Shown here in pieces: positions 27,227 to 36,654 of a stretch of DNA of 64,000 nucleotides. The notes beneath the pieces were generated by a model. The model worked only from the letters and a program-made list of their open reading frames with translations. It made no database searches and was not told where the DNA came from. This DNA is from Burkholderia territorii. Its GTDB lineage: Bacteria > Pseudomonadota > Gammaproteobacteria > Burkholderiales > Burkholderiaceae. The translations under genes were made by a program, and so were the position numbers. Location of the stretch: positions 124,001-188,000 of the forward strand of contig NZ_CADFEJ010000004.1 of the NCBI RefSeq assembly GCF_902833055.1, in the 5' to 3' direction. How positions within the stretch are numbered: position 1 is the stretch's first letter; each line of letters opens with the position of its first letter.

Positions 27227-28534
27227 CAGGCCGTTGAAATACCCATCGACCGGATTCAGATCACTCTCGCAAATGACATGAATTCGCTCAACGGCTCGGC
27301 AATTTTGTTGCGTCACGCCGGGTTCAGCGGCAGAGCCCGGCCGGCGAAGGTATTTCCTGCCAGATTTCCTGCATTACGCGCCCTGCGGACGCACGAATCC
27401 CAACGTTCTCAGCCGCGTCAGGTTGTAGGCCGCCATCGTCAGCGTGAGCAACTGATCAACTTTCTCCAAGCCTCTCACCATCACCTGCCGGATCGGCCCG
27501 ATCCGTTTGCCCCAGCCGAAGCACTGTTCGATGCATTTCCATTTGCGCTGGCTCAGCGCGTAACCGAGATGCCGCGTCGTCCGACCATCGATTGCACTTC
27601 CGCCGGTGCGCTTCGTGTTGCGTGCGACGTGCGGCGTCACGTTGTATTCGCGGCCGGCCTTCACAAATCCACGCGTGTCGTACGCCTTGTCTGCGCCCAC
27701 CGTAATACGCACGTCCGAACCCGACACATCGCGCAGCATGTCCGTCGCCACTTTGCGTTCCGCTCGGCCATTCGCCTGGCTGGCCTGAACGTTCACGACC
27801 AGACCGTGCCGGTTATCCGTCAGCACATGGCCCAGGTAACTCCGCAAGGCTGGCGCGGCATTGCTCTTGCGATAGAGCCGGCTCTCACCGTCGCTCTTAG
27901 ATTCGTGCGTTTCATTACTGCGCGATTCGCCATGCCAATTGTCAGGCGGACGATCATCGTCCCCGCCATCCTTGCGCCGGATGCTCTTGTGGCTGGCCCA
28001 CGCATGGATCAAGGTGCCGTCCACACTGAAGTGCTCGCCCGACAGCAAGCCGCGTTTATGCGCCGTTTCCACCGTCGCGTTGAACAGGTCAGTCACTGCG
28101 TCGAACTCGATCAGTCGATCCCGGTTCTTGCTGAACACCGAGTGATTCCACACCGCGTCTTCGATCGACAGGCCGACGAACCAACGGAACAAAAGGTTGT
28201 ACGAGATCTGCTCGACCAGTTGCCGCTCGTTGCGAATGCTGTATAGCACCTGAAGTAGCATCGCCCGCATCAGCTTCTCCGGCGCAATGCTCGGCCGACC
28301 GCCTTTGATGTCCGCTTCGTACATCGCCGAGAATTTGGCATCCATATTCGACAGCGCCTCGTTCATCCAAGTCCGGATCGGGCGCAGCGGATGCGTTTGC
28401 GGTACGAACTCCTCCAGTCTGACTGTACTGAACAGGGATTCGTTGTAGCTGTCGGTGCCTCGCATGCTGCCTTCGTGCTTTGGGATCGGGTGCGCTACAT
28501 CGTGACGGATCGGCGGGGGTATTTCAACGGCCTG
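27227..28534 (-). mobile_element. IS5-family insertion sequence, complete
   Basis: The 1,308-bp element is bounded by 18-bp perfect terminal inverted repeats (caggccgttgaaataccc at the left; its complement at the right). It is flanked by a 4-bp CTAG target duplication (27223-27226 and 28535-28538), matching the YTAR target of IS5-group elements. One full-length transposase is inside. Confidence 0.9.
27374..28465 (-). CDS. IS5-family transposase
   Basis: The 363-residue DDE transposase begins with MRGTDSYNESLFSTVRLEEFVP and then has a DUF772-like domain (RPSIAPEKLMRAMLLQVLYS). The DDE residues occur in HFSVDGTLIHAWASHKS, in VGADKAYDTRGFV, and in the C-terminal KCIEQCFGWGKRIG (with the KxxE signature). 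Length is normal and no frameshift is seen, so the element may still move. Confidence 0.93.
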   Translation of the reverse strand: MRGTDSYNESLFSTVRLEEFVPQTHPLRPIRTWMNEALSNMDAKFSAMYEADIKGGRPSIAPEKLMRAMLLQVLYSIRNERQLVEQISYNLLFRWFVGLSIEDAVWNHSVFSKNRDRLIEFDAVTDLFNATVETAHKRGLLSGEHFSVDGTLIHAWASHKSIRRKDGGDDDRPPDNWHGESRSNETHESKSDGESRLYRKSNAAPALRSYLGHVLTDNRHGLVVNVQASQANGRAERKVATDMLRDVSGSDVRITVGADKAYDTRGFVKAGREYNVTPHVARNTKRTGGSAIDGRTTRHLGYALSQRKWKCIEQCFGWGKRIGPIRQVMVRGLEKVDQLLTLTMAAYNLTRLRTLGFVRPQGA

Positions 28535-28565
28535 CTAGTATGGATTTCTCTACGGTAAATTTCAT

Positions 28566-28634
28566 TTGACATACTTAACATTACTAAATGTAATAAAAAA
28601 TATATTGACAAGGTGTGGGCGCTGGTCATAGATT
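28566..28634 (+). promoter_or_regulatory. Tandem sigma-70 promoters of the RTX/T1SS operon
   Basis: Promoter 1 is TTGACA (28566-28571), a 17-base spacer and TGTAAT (28589-28594). Promoter 2 is TTGACA (28605-28610), an 18-base spacer and TAGATT (28629-28634). Both have perfect -35 boxes and lie in an AT-rich stretch just outside the IS5 element, about 410-480 bases before the RTX start. Such AT-rich promoters are typical H-NS targets. Confidence 0.6.
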
Positions 28635-28682
28635 TTCAGGGCATTTTTTACAAAACATACGAAAGAGAGTTGCCGAGGGAAA

Positions 28683-28799
28683 ATGAAAATTACTGAAATA
28701 TCGGGGATCGTCGTCACCTACCGAGCGACGTTATGGTGTATGTGCACTATAAGAAACTCGGGGTCTGCCCAATTCAAACTGAGCTGCCCGCCTCATTGA
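28683..28799 (+). CDS. Possible upstream ORF in the RTX leader
   Basis: A 38-codon ORF (MKITEISGIVVTYRATLWC and further residues) lies downstream of both candidate promoters and is preceded by a gaggg element. It may be a leader peptide or chance. No family is recognised. Confidence 0.25.
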   Translation: MKITEISGIVVTYRATLWCMCTIRNSGSAQFKLSCPPH

Positions 28800-28836
28800 T
28801 AACGCCTCTCCTTGAGGCTCCTCCCGAATTTTTTTG

Positions 28837-29070
28837 ATGCCGGTGCCTGATTGGCTACTGGCAGCGATTCATTCTGTCGCGCCAGTGGATTCCGATAGGA
28901 ATTTGCATGAGGCTATCGCGACGGTCAAGTATCTGACGGAATCCAACCTGTTTCGGCATCTCTCGAAGTTGCCAGTCGCGAGATTGCGGCATGGTGTTCC
29001 GAGCGATCTCAATATTGTTAGCAATCTCTTGTTCGTGGGGGTGTGGAATGGCTTTCAAACCCATATTTAA
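28837..29070 (+). CDS. Possible small ORF overlapping the RTX start
   Basis: The 77-codon frame, MPVPDWLLAAIHSVAPVDS onward, overlaps the RTX gene start by 23 bases in another frame. No clear ribosome site precedes it. Translation could couple it to the RTX gene, but it may be spurious. Confidence 0.22.
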   Translation: MPVPDWLLAAIHSVAPVDSDRNLHEAIATVKYLTESNLFRHLSKLPVARLRHGVPSDLNIVSNLLFVGVWNGFQTHI

Positions 29071-32000
29071 CGACGTGATGACGCTTATCAGAGATACCGA
29101 GGGGTTGATCGGTCACGTCGGCGATCTTCCGAACTTACCACCAGGTACGCTGCAGCAAGATGGCGGACAGGTGGTAGTGGACTTGACGACGGTTGTTGGG
29201 GATATGCTGACGGCAGTACCTGGATCTGCAGTGGCTGCGGCAATGATTGCGGGTGCGACTCAGTCGGCGACAGGTGATGTGCAAAGTGCGACTGATGCAT
29301 ACAATCACCTGGTCGAAGATGCGCAGTCGGAACAATGGGAACTTGATCCTGCTCAGATACAGGACTTGACAAATACGGACTTGCGCCAATTCGAGGCGGC
29401 AGCAGGTCAACTGATTATGATGGCTGGCATTACGGCGACTGCTACTGGTTTCCCGGAGGCCGGGTTGCCACTCGTAGCTATCGGCGCGTTAATCAAGTAC
29501 ATGGGAAGCCGTGATTTCATCGACGTAGACACTGCGATGGCCGCGATAAAACAGTGGCTTGACGGTAACGGCGATGATCCTCCGGGTGGGGCTTCTGGCG
29601 CTACTGGTGATGCTGAACGCCAACTTAGGATGGCAAACGGGGAAGTCGATCCTGTTGTGCTCGACTTGTCAGGTACGGGATTGAACCTTACATCACTCAC
29701 TGGCTCCACGACGTATTTCGATTTTAGTGATGACGGATTTGCTCAACGCACATCTTGGGTTGGAGAAGGGACAGGTATTCTGTGTTTGGTGAATCCAGGG
29801 GGAACTGTTCAGAACGGTAGCGATCTGATCGAGTCGTTTGGTGAACTCCAGAAATTGGCTGGTGGTGTTCAAATACTGGATGCGTCTAATTCGCTTTACA
29901 GTCAGCTTCGAGTATGGGTCTCTGCCGGGGCAACAGGGAATGTCAAGGGCTCTGGAAAGCTGTTGACCTTGAGTGAGTTAGGTATCACATCGATCAATCT
30001 TGGGGCGAGTGCAGTTGATCAAGCTATCGCTGGCAACCATGTGACGGCGATCACAAGCTACACGCTCTCTGATGGTTCAACACGCGAAATCGCATCTGTT
30101 ACACTAAACCAGAATACCGCAGATACAGTTCCCGATGTGGCTGTAGTAATTCCCGACAGCATTGCTGCTTTGCCGCAAGTAGAAGGTAGCGGGACCATTC
30201 GTGACCTAAGGTCGGCGATGGCAGGGAATACAACGCTAGCCAGTCTTGTTCAGCAGTTCGTTGCGCTGTCCGCTACAGCAGATGCCACAACGATCGGAGA
30301 GGACATTCGATCGATTATGTACGAATGGGCTGGTGCGACAAACATTAATCCGACTTCACGAGGTGGTAACGTTGACGCTCGGCAGCTAGCCTTTGTTGAG
30401 GCCTATCTGGGTCAGCATTATCAGAATGAACAGTACGGAAGCAATCCAATTTACCACGCTGGACCAGGCGTCAACGCAGCATGGAACGATCTGTATTCGA
30501 GTGTCTTTGCTCAGTTGGTTCTGCAATCTCCCAACCTGGCATCAGAGGTTTCAGAGTTTCAATGGCTGGATGGGAGTGTGGTGTCATTGCAAGGATTTGA
30601 TGCTATCAAGGCAGCCTATAGTCGTCTAGGTGATCTGACTGCTCAAAATCTAGACGAGTGGGAAACATTTCTGCGTATCGCAGACGCTTTCCGTTTGGAA
30701 AGTGGGATGTCATTGGATTGGTTCGAACGAATTGTCGCAATGCAAAGCAGCGACACGATTGGATCTCTAGGCAACGCGATCGCTGCCAACCTCAAAGTCA
30801 CTTTCGACGCTAACGGTATCTCGGAAATTGGTACCCCGTTGAACGACGTTTTCTACGCAGGCAAGGGTGTATCCCTGCTGGTCGGGAACGGGGGCGGGGC
30901 CAGCTATGATGATTTGTCTGGACAATACGATACGTTCGTTTATAACAAAGGGGATGGGTCGGTCGAAATCCAGGAGCTTGACTATATCGGGCTCAACCCA
31001 ACGAATACCCTGAAGCTAGGGGCCGGTATTGATCCGTCTTCGGTACGCGTTTCATCTAGCAACGACGACATCATCTTGACGTTGTCTTCAGGCGATACGA
31101 TTCGACTTGACTCAATGGTTGGTAAGGTCAATAACGGCGTTCAGTACGTTGTGTTTGAAGACGGCACGCAATGGACACGCAACGCCATTATCGAACTTTC
31201 GAAGGGGGCGTTGGGAGCAATCCCGATCCTTGGTACGACTGGAGCAGACAGGTTGGATGCCGGGGCGGGGAATCACTACGCAATCGGCCTTGGTGGCAAC
31301 GATACGTTCGTTTTCGACGCGGGTTACGGGAAACTTGAAATTGACGAATCCGACTCATCGGCCGCGCGTCAGAATTCGTTGCAACTATTGGGGGAAATTG
31401 CACCAGACGACGTGAAGGTTACGTCGAACAAGTCTGGTGATGTGATCTTGACGATTGGTTCTGGTGGGGATCTTGTCAAGGTGGATGGCATGTTGGCGAC
31501 TGCCGGAGCCGGCGTCCAGCAAATTCAGTTCAGCTCAGGGGTGACGTGGGACATCCACGATGTGATTGCACACGAAATTGAAAGCGCTAGTACAGGTGGC
31601 GATAACCTTTACGGCTCCCGCTCTGCAGAGATGTTTGACGGGAAAGGAGGTAGCGACTTCGTGACCGGAGGTGGTGGCGGAGATACGTTCGTTTTCAACG
31701 CGGGTTATGGTTCTCTCGAGATCGGCGAAACAGAAACGAGCGGCAGTATCAACGTCTTGAGGCTAGGCACCGGGATAAGCTTGTCGTCTCTATCCGTTCA
31801 GGCGGACAGCCTTGGCGACATCATTTTGTCCGATGGTGTTTCCGGTGATCACATTCAGCTCGATGGCATGTTTTCGAGCAATGGGATGGGTGTTCAACGT
31901 GTCGAGTTTGCAGATGGAACCTCGCTGACGCGACAGCAGCTTATACAAGCTGAAGCGTCCGGCTCAACCGGATCTGATACCTTGTACGGGACATCGGGTG

Positions 32001-35000
32001 CTGATGTTTTCGACGGAAAAGGGGGAGGCGATTTTGTGTCCGGTGGGGGCGGTGCAGATACCTTCGTCTATAACTCGGGCTACGGCCGACTTGAGATCGA
32101 TGAATCCAATTACGGAAGCGTCGAAAGCGTTTTGAAGTTGGGTGCGGGTATCGATGAAACGTCGACAACAGTTCGTTCGAACGGAAGCGATCTTGAAATT
32201 TCCGACGGCATTGCCGGAGATGTGGTTACGATTGATAGAGGGCTGCTTGGCAAAGCGTACGGTGTTGGGGTAGTGCAGTTTGCCGACGGCACAACTTGGA
32301 CGTATGAGCAACTCATTCAGCGACAAGGAATTGGCACCACTGGAGCCGACAAGTTGTATGGAACGAATACGGTACAACTCTTCGACGGCAATGGAGGAGA
32401 CGATTATGTATCCGGTGGTGGAGGGGCGGATACCTTCATCTACAACAGCGGGTACGGCAACCTGGAGATCACGGAATATGACCTTACGGGCAGTGATCGC
32501 AGTGTCCTGAGGTTGGGTCCTGGAATCTCTGAGTCATCAATTGTCGTGCGTTCGAATGGCAGTGATCTGGAGATAAGCGATGGCGTTGCCGGTGACAAGA
32601 TTACGCTCGACGATGCATTGTATTCGAGGCGAAGCGGTGTCAGCTCCGTTGAGTTCTCGGATGGCGTCGTATGGTCACGCGAGCAGTTGATTCAGGCCGA
32701 AGGGATCGGTTCAGTTGGATCAGACACGCTATATGGAGCAAGCGGGGCAGAATTCTTCGATGGGAAGGGAGGGGGCGACTACATTGTCGGCGGCGGAGCA
32801 GATACATTCGTGTTCAATCAAGGGTACGGCTCCCTCACGATCAATGAGTTCGATATCGCGAGCACCCCATCTAGCATTTTGAGACTTGGCGCGGGTATCG
32901 ACGAGTCATCGGTTCGCGTCCGATCGGACAGCTACGAGCTTGAAATTACCGATGGAGTGGATGGTGATGCCATCCATCTCCTCAGCATGGGGTATGAATC
33001 CCATAGCGGAGTGCAAAGTATCCAGTTCGCAGATGGAGTGACTTGGTCGCGGGAGCAGATATTGCAGGCGTCTGTGACCGGGGGGGCGGGCGCGGACACT
33101 GTATATGGGGTGGAAGGTCAGCCTGACTATATTGACGGCAAAGGCGGCGGCGACCTTGAGTATGGCCGTGGCGGGAACGACACTTTCGTTTATAACGCCG
33201 GATATGGACTGCTTGAGATAAACGAAACGGCAAGTACGTCAGCAGACGTCAACGTACTTGAGTTCGGTGCCGGTATCGACCCGTCCTCAATCTCGGTCCG
33301 ACAAGCGGCTTGGGGATTGATCTTGACGGATGGTGTTGCCGGAGACCAGATAACGCTGGATCTCATGCTGAACGATCAATCCAAGGGGGTGCAGGAAGTT
33401 CGCTTCTCCGACGGTACGAAGTGGACGCGCCAGCAACTTATCCGGATGGCGACCACCGGGACATCGGGTGCGGATACGATTTGGGGGACGTCCGGGGCGG
33501 ATCTTATCGATGGTAAAGGGGGGGGCGATGAAGAAATTGGTGCTGGCGGAAATGACACATTTGTGTTCAACCAGGGCTATGGTCAACTTCTTATTGATGG
33601 GGTGCTGGGAAAACCGAGTGACGTCACCGTGCTCCAGCTTGGTCCGGGCATCGTTCCAGCGGGTGTGAAGGTCAAAGCAGGCAATGGGGAGCTGATTTTG
33701 ACCGATGGTGTTTCAGGCGATGGTATTACCCTTTGGGGAGAGCTTTCCGGCTTTGGAGTAAGTGAGGTTCATTTTGCCGACGGCACAGTTTGGTCCCGTC
33801 AGGACCTGATTCTGATGGTGACGTCAGCCGGAACTACCGGTAACGATTCGCTATACGGCTCAGCTGGTGCTGATCGCATAGACGGAAAGGGCGGAAACGA
33901 CTACATCTCAGGTGGCGGCGGAAACGACACCTTCGTCTTTAACGCGGGCTACGGTCAGCTGGAGATCAGCGAGGTTGACTGGGGCACATCTCCGGCTAAC
34001 ATTCTTGAGTTGGGAGGCATTGATCTCGCATCAATAAAAGTTAGTGCCAGTCAGGATGGTGGCGATCTAGTGCTTACGGATGGAATCGCAGGAGACAAAA
34101 TCACGCTCGACAGCATGCTTGGCTCGCGATCGTCCCAGTCTGGGGTTCAAGAAGTGCGCTTCTCGGATGGTGCGACGCTAACGGCACAGCAGTTGATTCA
34201 GATGTCACTTGCTGGCACGACGGGTAGCGACTCAATGTATGGCGGATCCGGGGCCGAGGTTTTCGACGGCAAAGGGGGAAGTGACTACGAAGTTGGGAAT
34301 GGAGGATCTGACACCTTTATTTTTGCGTCAGGGTACGGAAAACTCGAGATTAGCGAATCGATAAAGAAAGGTGACTTATCTACGCTACGAATTAAGGGAA
34401 TTAAAGAATCCGACATTGTTGTCGGAAGCAATAGCGGTCATAGTCTCGTTCTGACCGATGGCGTCAACGGTGATCAGGTAACGGTTGATGCAATGCTCGG
34501 GCAATATGGAACATCGGGGCAAGGTGTTGCACAGATCCAATTTGATGACGGCGCCATTTGGACGTGGGACCAATTGATAAAGATGGCTGCCATCGGGACA
34601 AGTGGAAACGATTCGATATATGGGGGCGCCGAGCCCGTCATATATGACGGAAAAGGGGGGAGTGACTATATCGCCTCGTATGGGGATTCTGACACTTTCA
34701 ACTTTAATCTGGGCTACGGTCGCCTTGAGATAAACGAATGGAATACCTATGGTTTTGGCCGGAATGTATTGCAGTTTGGTGCGGGTATCGATCCGACATC
34801 AATCAAGGTGACGGCGTCACGGTCCGGGGCATTGATTCTGACAAACACCGTAAACGGAGATTCTGTTGTTGTTGACTCAGAAGTTGTTAATATTAATTCT
34901 GGAGTCGACAGGGTGAATTTTTCAGATGGAACCGTATGGACGCGCGATGATATTCTACAGAAAGTTTACGCAATTCCAGCGACCACCGGAAGCGATGTTT

Positions 35001-36601
35001 TGTTCAGAGCCTCGCCATCGGAATTAATTGATGGTCTCGGGGGTGATGATTACATTCATGGTACTGGTGGAGCGGATACTTTCATGTTTAATTCCGGATA
35101 TGGGAATCTGGAAGTGTCTGAGTCTGGATCATCGGCGACGTTGAAGTTGGGTGTCGGAATAAGTGCTTCGTCGATTAAGGTGTTTCATAACAACAATGGA
35201 ATTGTTTTGACAGATGGGGTAGTAGGAGATCGTATTACTCTAGATGGTCAGAACCAGTGGTCGAATACTGGCGTGCAGACGATCCAATTTTCGGATGGCA
35301 CGACATGGGGTGCACAGGATATCGTTTCTAGGGTCGGCGGTGTAGTTGGAACCTCTGGGAACGATCAAATCTTTAGCCTGGGTACGCCGCATCAAGTCTA
35401 TGATGGTGAGGGTGGAAACGATACGCTATATGGATCTGGCGGAGGTGATACTTTCATTTTCAATGCGGGATATGGTCATCTCGAGATCTCTGAGTATGAG
35501 CCTGCTTCTGCAGTCAATGTGTTGCGACTGGGCGTCGGCATTAATGCAGACTCCGTCAACGTATCGGTTAATGCGAATGGTGGATTGACACTGACAGACG
35601 GAGTCGCAGGGGATCAAATTGATCTTGATGTGGCGTACACCATGACGCAGTTCGGTGTTCAACAGGTACAGTTCGCCGATGGTTCGACGTGGTCGGCCGA
35701 GCAGTTGAGGCAAAAGATAGGTTCCGCACCTGCAACGCCGGGCGACGACACGATAACGCGCGGTGCGGGGCCAGATCTGATCGATGGCCTGGGCGGTAAC
35801 GATTACGTGACTGGAGGCGGTGGAGGAGATACGTTCATATTCAATGCCGGTTACGGGCATTTGCAGATTCACGAACTCGAGTCAGGAACGGCGACCAACG
35901 TCCTGAAGTTAGGGGTGGGTATTGATGCGTCGTCCGTTAAGGTCAGCGGTGCGCAATCGGTTTCAGGCCTTACGTTGACAGATGGCATTGCTGGAGATCA
36001 GATCATCCTTGATTGGACACTACTTTCGCCAATTGCTGGAGTACAGCAGGTGCAGTTCTCTGACGGAACGACGTGGACGCGCGATCAAATGCTCCAAATG
36101 GCAGCAACAGGCAGTGCTGGCGACGATACGTTGTCCGGGTCGAGCGGAAATGACGTGCTTGATGGCAAGGGCGGCAACGATGTCGCCTACGGTCTCGCGG
36201 GTGACGATACCTATGTGCTGCAGCCAGGATATGGCGCGCTGACGATTGTCAACGGATACGCTCCGAACGGACCCGTTGGTGACCTAGCTATCGGCGATGT
36301 GAATCCTGAAAACATCTGGCTGGAACAAGTCGGAAATGATCTGCATGTAGACATTATGGGCACGTCGACCGAGGCGACCATTCAGAATTGGTTTGGCGCG
36401 AGTGCTGATCCTTTACGCGAACTCTCATTGAATGGCGGCTCGGGAGGGGGGCGAGTTCTTGATGGTCAAATCAACCAGTTGATTCAAGCGATGGCGGCTT
36501 TTTCGGCAAATCATCCAGGATTCGATCCGACCTCGACAGTGAATCCCTCAATCACCGACGCACCGTTGCTGTCCGTGGTCAATAGCAGCTGGCATCAATA
36601 A
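29048..36601 (+). CDS. Giant RTX-type calcium-binding protein, predicted T1SS substrate
   Basis: The protein is 2,517 residues from the ATG at 29048, preceded by gggggtgtgg. Residues 1-195 are Ala/Gly-rich and partly hydrophobic. Residues about 198-330 resemble the FrpC-type lead-in (VDPVVLDLSGTGLN, STTYFDFSDDGF, LYSQLRVWVSAG), but its EF-hand-like loop is degenerate. From about residue 595 there are 15 units of roughly 120-125 residues. Each has one RTX-like turn (LIDGKGGGD, GGGGNDTFVFN), a GYGxLEI strand, a LGxGI segment and a FxDGTxW end, as in the haemolysin-related calcium-binding domain. The C-terminal DGQINQLIQAMAAF and NPSITDAPLLSVVNSSWHQ fit a type I secretion signal. No catalytic motif is seen. 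An adhesin or matrix role is inference. Confidence 0.88.
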   Translation: MAFKPIFNDVMTLIRDTEGLIGHVGDLPNLPPGTLQQDGGQVVVDLTTVVGDMLTAVPGSAVAAAMIAGATQSATGDVQSATDAYNHLVEDAQSEQWELDPAQIQDLTNTDLRQFEAAAGQLIMMAGITATATGFPEAGLPLVAIGALIKYMGSRDFIDVDTAMAAIKQWLDGNGDDPPGGASGATGDAERQLRMANGEVDPVVLDLSGTGLNLTSLTGSTTYFDFSDDGFAQRTSWVGEGTGILCLVNPGGTVQNGSDLIESFGELQKLAGGVQILDASNSLYSQLRVWVSAGATGNVKGSGKLLTLSELGITSINLGASAVDQAIAGNHVTAITSYTLSDGSTREIASVTLNQNTADTVPDVAVVIPDSIAALPQVEGSGTIRDLRSAMAGNTTLASLVQQFVALSATADATTIGEDIRSIMYEWAGATNINPTSRGGNVDARQLAFVEAYLGQHYQNEQYGSNPIYHAGPGVNAAWNDLYSSVFAQLVLQSPNLASEVSEFQWLDGSVVSLQGFDAIKAAYSRLGDLTAQNLDEWETFLRIADAFRLESGMSLDWFERIVAMQSSDTIGSLGNAIAANLKVTFDANGISEIGTPLNDVFYAGKGVSLLVGNGGGASYDDLSGQYDTFVYNKGDGSVEIQELDYIGLNPTNTLKLGAGIDPSSVRVSSSNDDIILTLSSGDTIRLDSMVGKVNNGVQYVVFEDGTQWTRNAIIELSKGALGAIPILGTTGADRLDAGAGNHYAIGLGGNDTFVFDAGYGKLEIDESDSSAARQNSLQLLGEIAPDDVKVTSNKSGDVILTIGSGGDLVKVDGMLATAGAGVQQIQFSSGVTWDIHDVIAHEIESASTGGDNLYGSRSAEMFDGKGGSDFVTGGGGGDTFVFNAGYGSLEIGETETSGSINVLRLGTGISLSSLSVQADSLGDIILSDGVSGDHIQLDGMFSSNGMGVQRVEFADGTSLTRQQLIQAEASGSTGSDTLYGTSGADVFDGKGGGDFVSGGGGADTFVYNSGYGRLEIDESNYGSVESVLKLGAGIDETSTTVRSNGSDLEISDGIAGDVVTIDRGLLGKAYGVGVVQFADGTTWTYEQLIQRQGIGTTGADKLYGTNTVQLFDGNGGDDYVSGGGGADTFIYNSGYGNLEITEYDLTGSDRSVLRLGPGISESSIVVRSNGSDLEISDGVAGDKITLDDALYSRRSGVSSVEFSDGVVWSREQLIQAEGIGSVGSDTLYGASGAEFFDGKGGGDYIVGGGADTFVFNQGYGSLTINEFDIASTPSSILRLGAGIDESSVRVRSDSYELEITDGVDGDAIHLLSMGYESHSGVQSIQFADGVTWSREQILQASVTGGAGADTVYGVEGQPDYIDGKGGGDLEYGRGGNDTFVYNAGYGLLEINETASTSADVNVLEFGAGIDPSSISVRQAAWGLILTDGVAGDQITLDLMLNDQSKGVQEVRFSDGTKWTRQQLIRMATTGTSGADTIWGTSGADLIDGKGGGDEEIGAGGNDTFVFNQGYGQLLIDGVLGKPSDVTVLQLGPGIVPAGVKVKAGNGELILTDGVSGDGITLWGELSGFGVSEVHFADGTVWSRQDLILMVTSAGTTGNDSLYGSAGADRIDGKGGNDYISGGGGNDTFVFNAGYGQLEISEVDWGTSPANILELGGIDLASIKVSASQDGGDLVLTDGIAGDKITLDSMLGSRSSQSGVQEVRFSDGATLTAQQLIQMSLAGTTGSDSMYGGSGAEVFDGKGGSDYEVGNGGSDTFIFASGYGKLEISESIKKGDLSTLRIKGIKESDIVVGSNSGHSLVLTDGVNGDQVTVDAMLGQYGTSGQGVAQIQFDDGAIWTWDQLIKMAAIGTSGNDSIYGGAEPVIYDGKGGSDYIASYGDSDTFNFNLGYGRLEINEWNTYGFGRNVLQFGAGIDPTSIKVTASRSGALILTNTVNGDSVVVDSEVVNINSGVDRVNFSDGTVWTRDDILQKVYAIPATTGSDVLFRASPSELIDGLGGDDYIHGTGGADTFMFNSGYGNLEVSESGSSATLKLGVGISASSIKVFHNNNGIVLTDGVVGDRITLDGQNQWSNTGVQTIQFSDGTTWGAQDIVSRVGGVVGTSGNDQIFSLGTPHQVYDGEGGNDTLYGSGGGDTFIFNAGYGHLEISEYEPASAVNVLRLGVGINADSVNVSVNANGGLTLTDGVAGDQIDLDVAYTMTQFGVQQVQFADGSTWSAEQLRQKIGSAPATPGDDTITRGAGPDLIDGLGGNDYVTGGGGGDTFIFNAGYGHLQIHELESGTATNVLKLGVGIDASSVKVSGAQSVSGLTLTDGIAGDQIILDWTLLSPIAGVQQVQFSDGTTWTRDQMLQMAATGSAGDDTLSGSSGNDVLDGKGGNDVAYGLAGDDTYVLQPGYGALTIVNGYAPNGPVGDLAIGDVNPENIWLEQVGNDLHVDIMGTSTEATIQNWFGASADPLRELSLNGGSGGGRVLDGQINQLIQAMAAFSANHPGFDPTSTVNPSITDAPLLSVVNSSWHQ

Positions 36602-36617
36602 CGAAAGAAGCGTGACA

Positions 36618-36640
36618 GCAGACCGGCGATGCTGGTCTGC
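36618..36640 (+). other. Intercistronic hairpin between the RTX gene and the transporter
   Basis: A perfect 7-bp stem (GCAGACC with GGTCTGC, 9-base loop) begins 17 bases after the RTX stop and lacks a T-run. It may attenuate or process the message so that the substrate exceeds the transporter. This is inferred by analogy with the hlyA-hlyB junction. Confidence 0.4.
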
Positions 36641-36654
36641 CTGATGTTGCGCGC

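Noticed and set aside
28855..29064. Minus-strand ORF over the RTX start
   Set aside because: No ribosome site or domain, and it overlaps the leader and start of the RTX gene.
30830..36450. CRISPR-like periodic repeats
   Set aside because: The period is about 370 bases, coding throughout and diverged. It reflects protein repeats, not short identical repeats with spacers.
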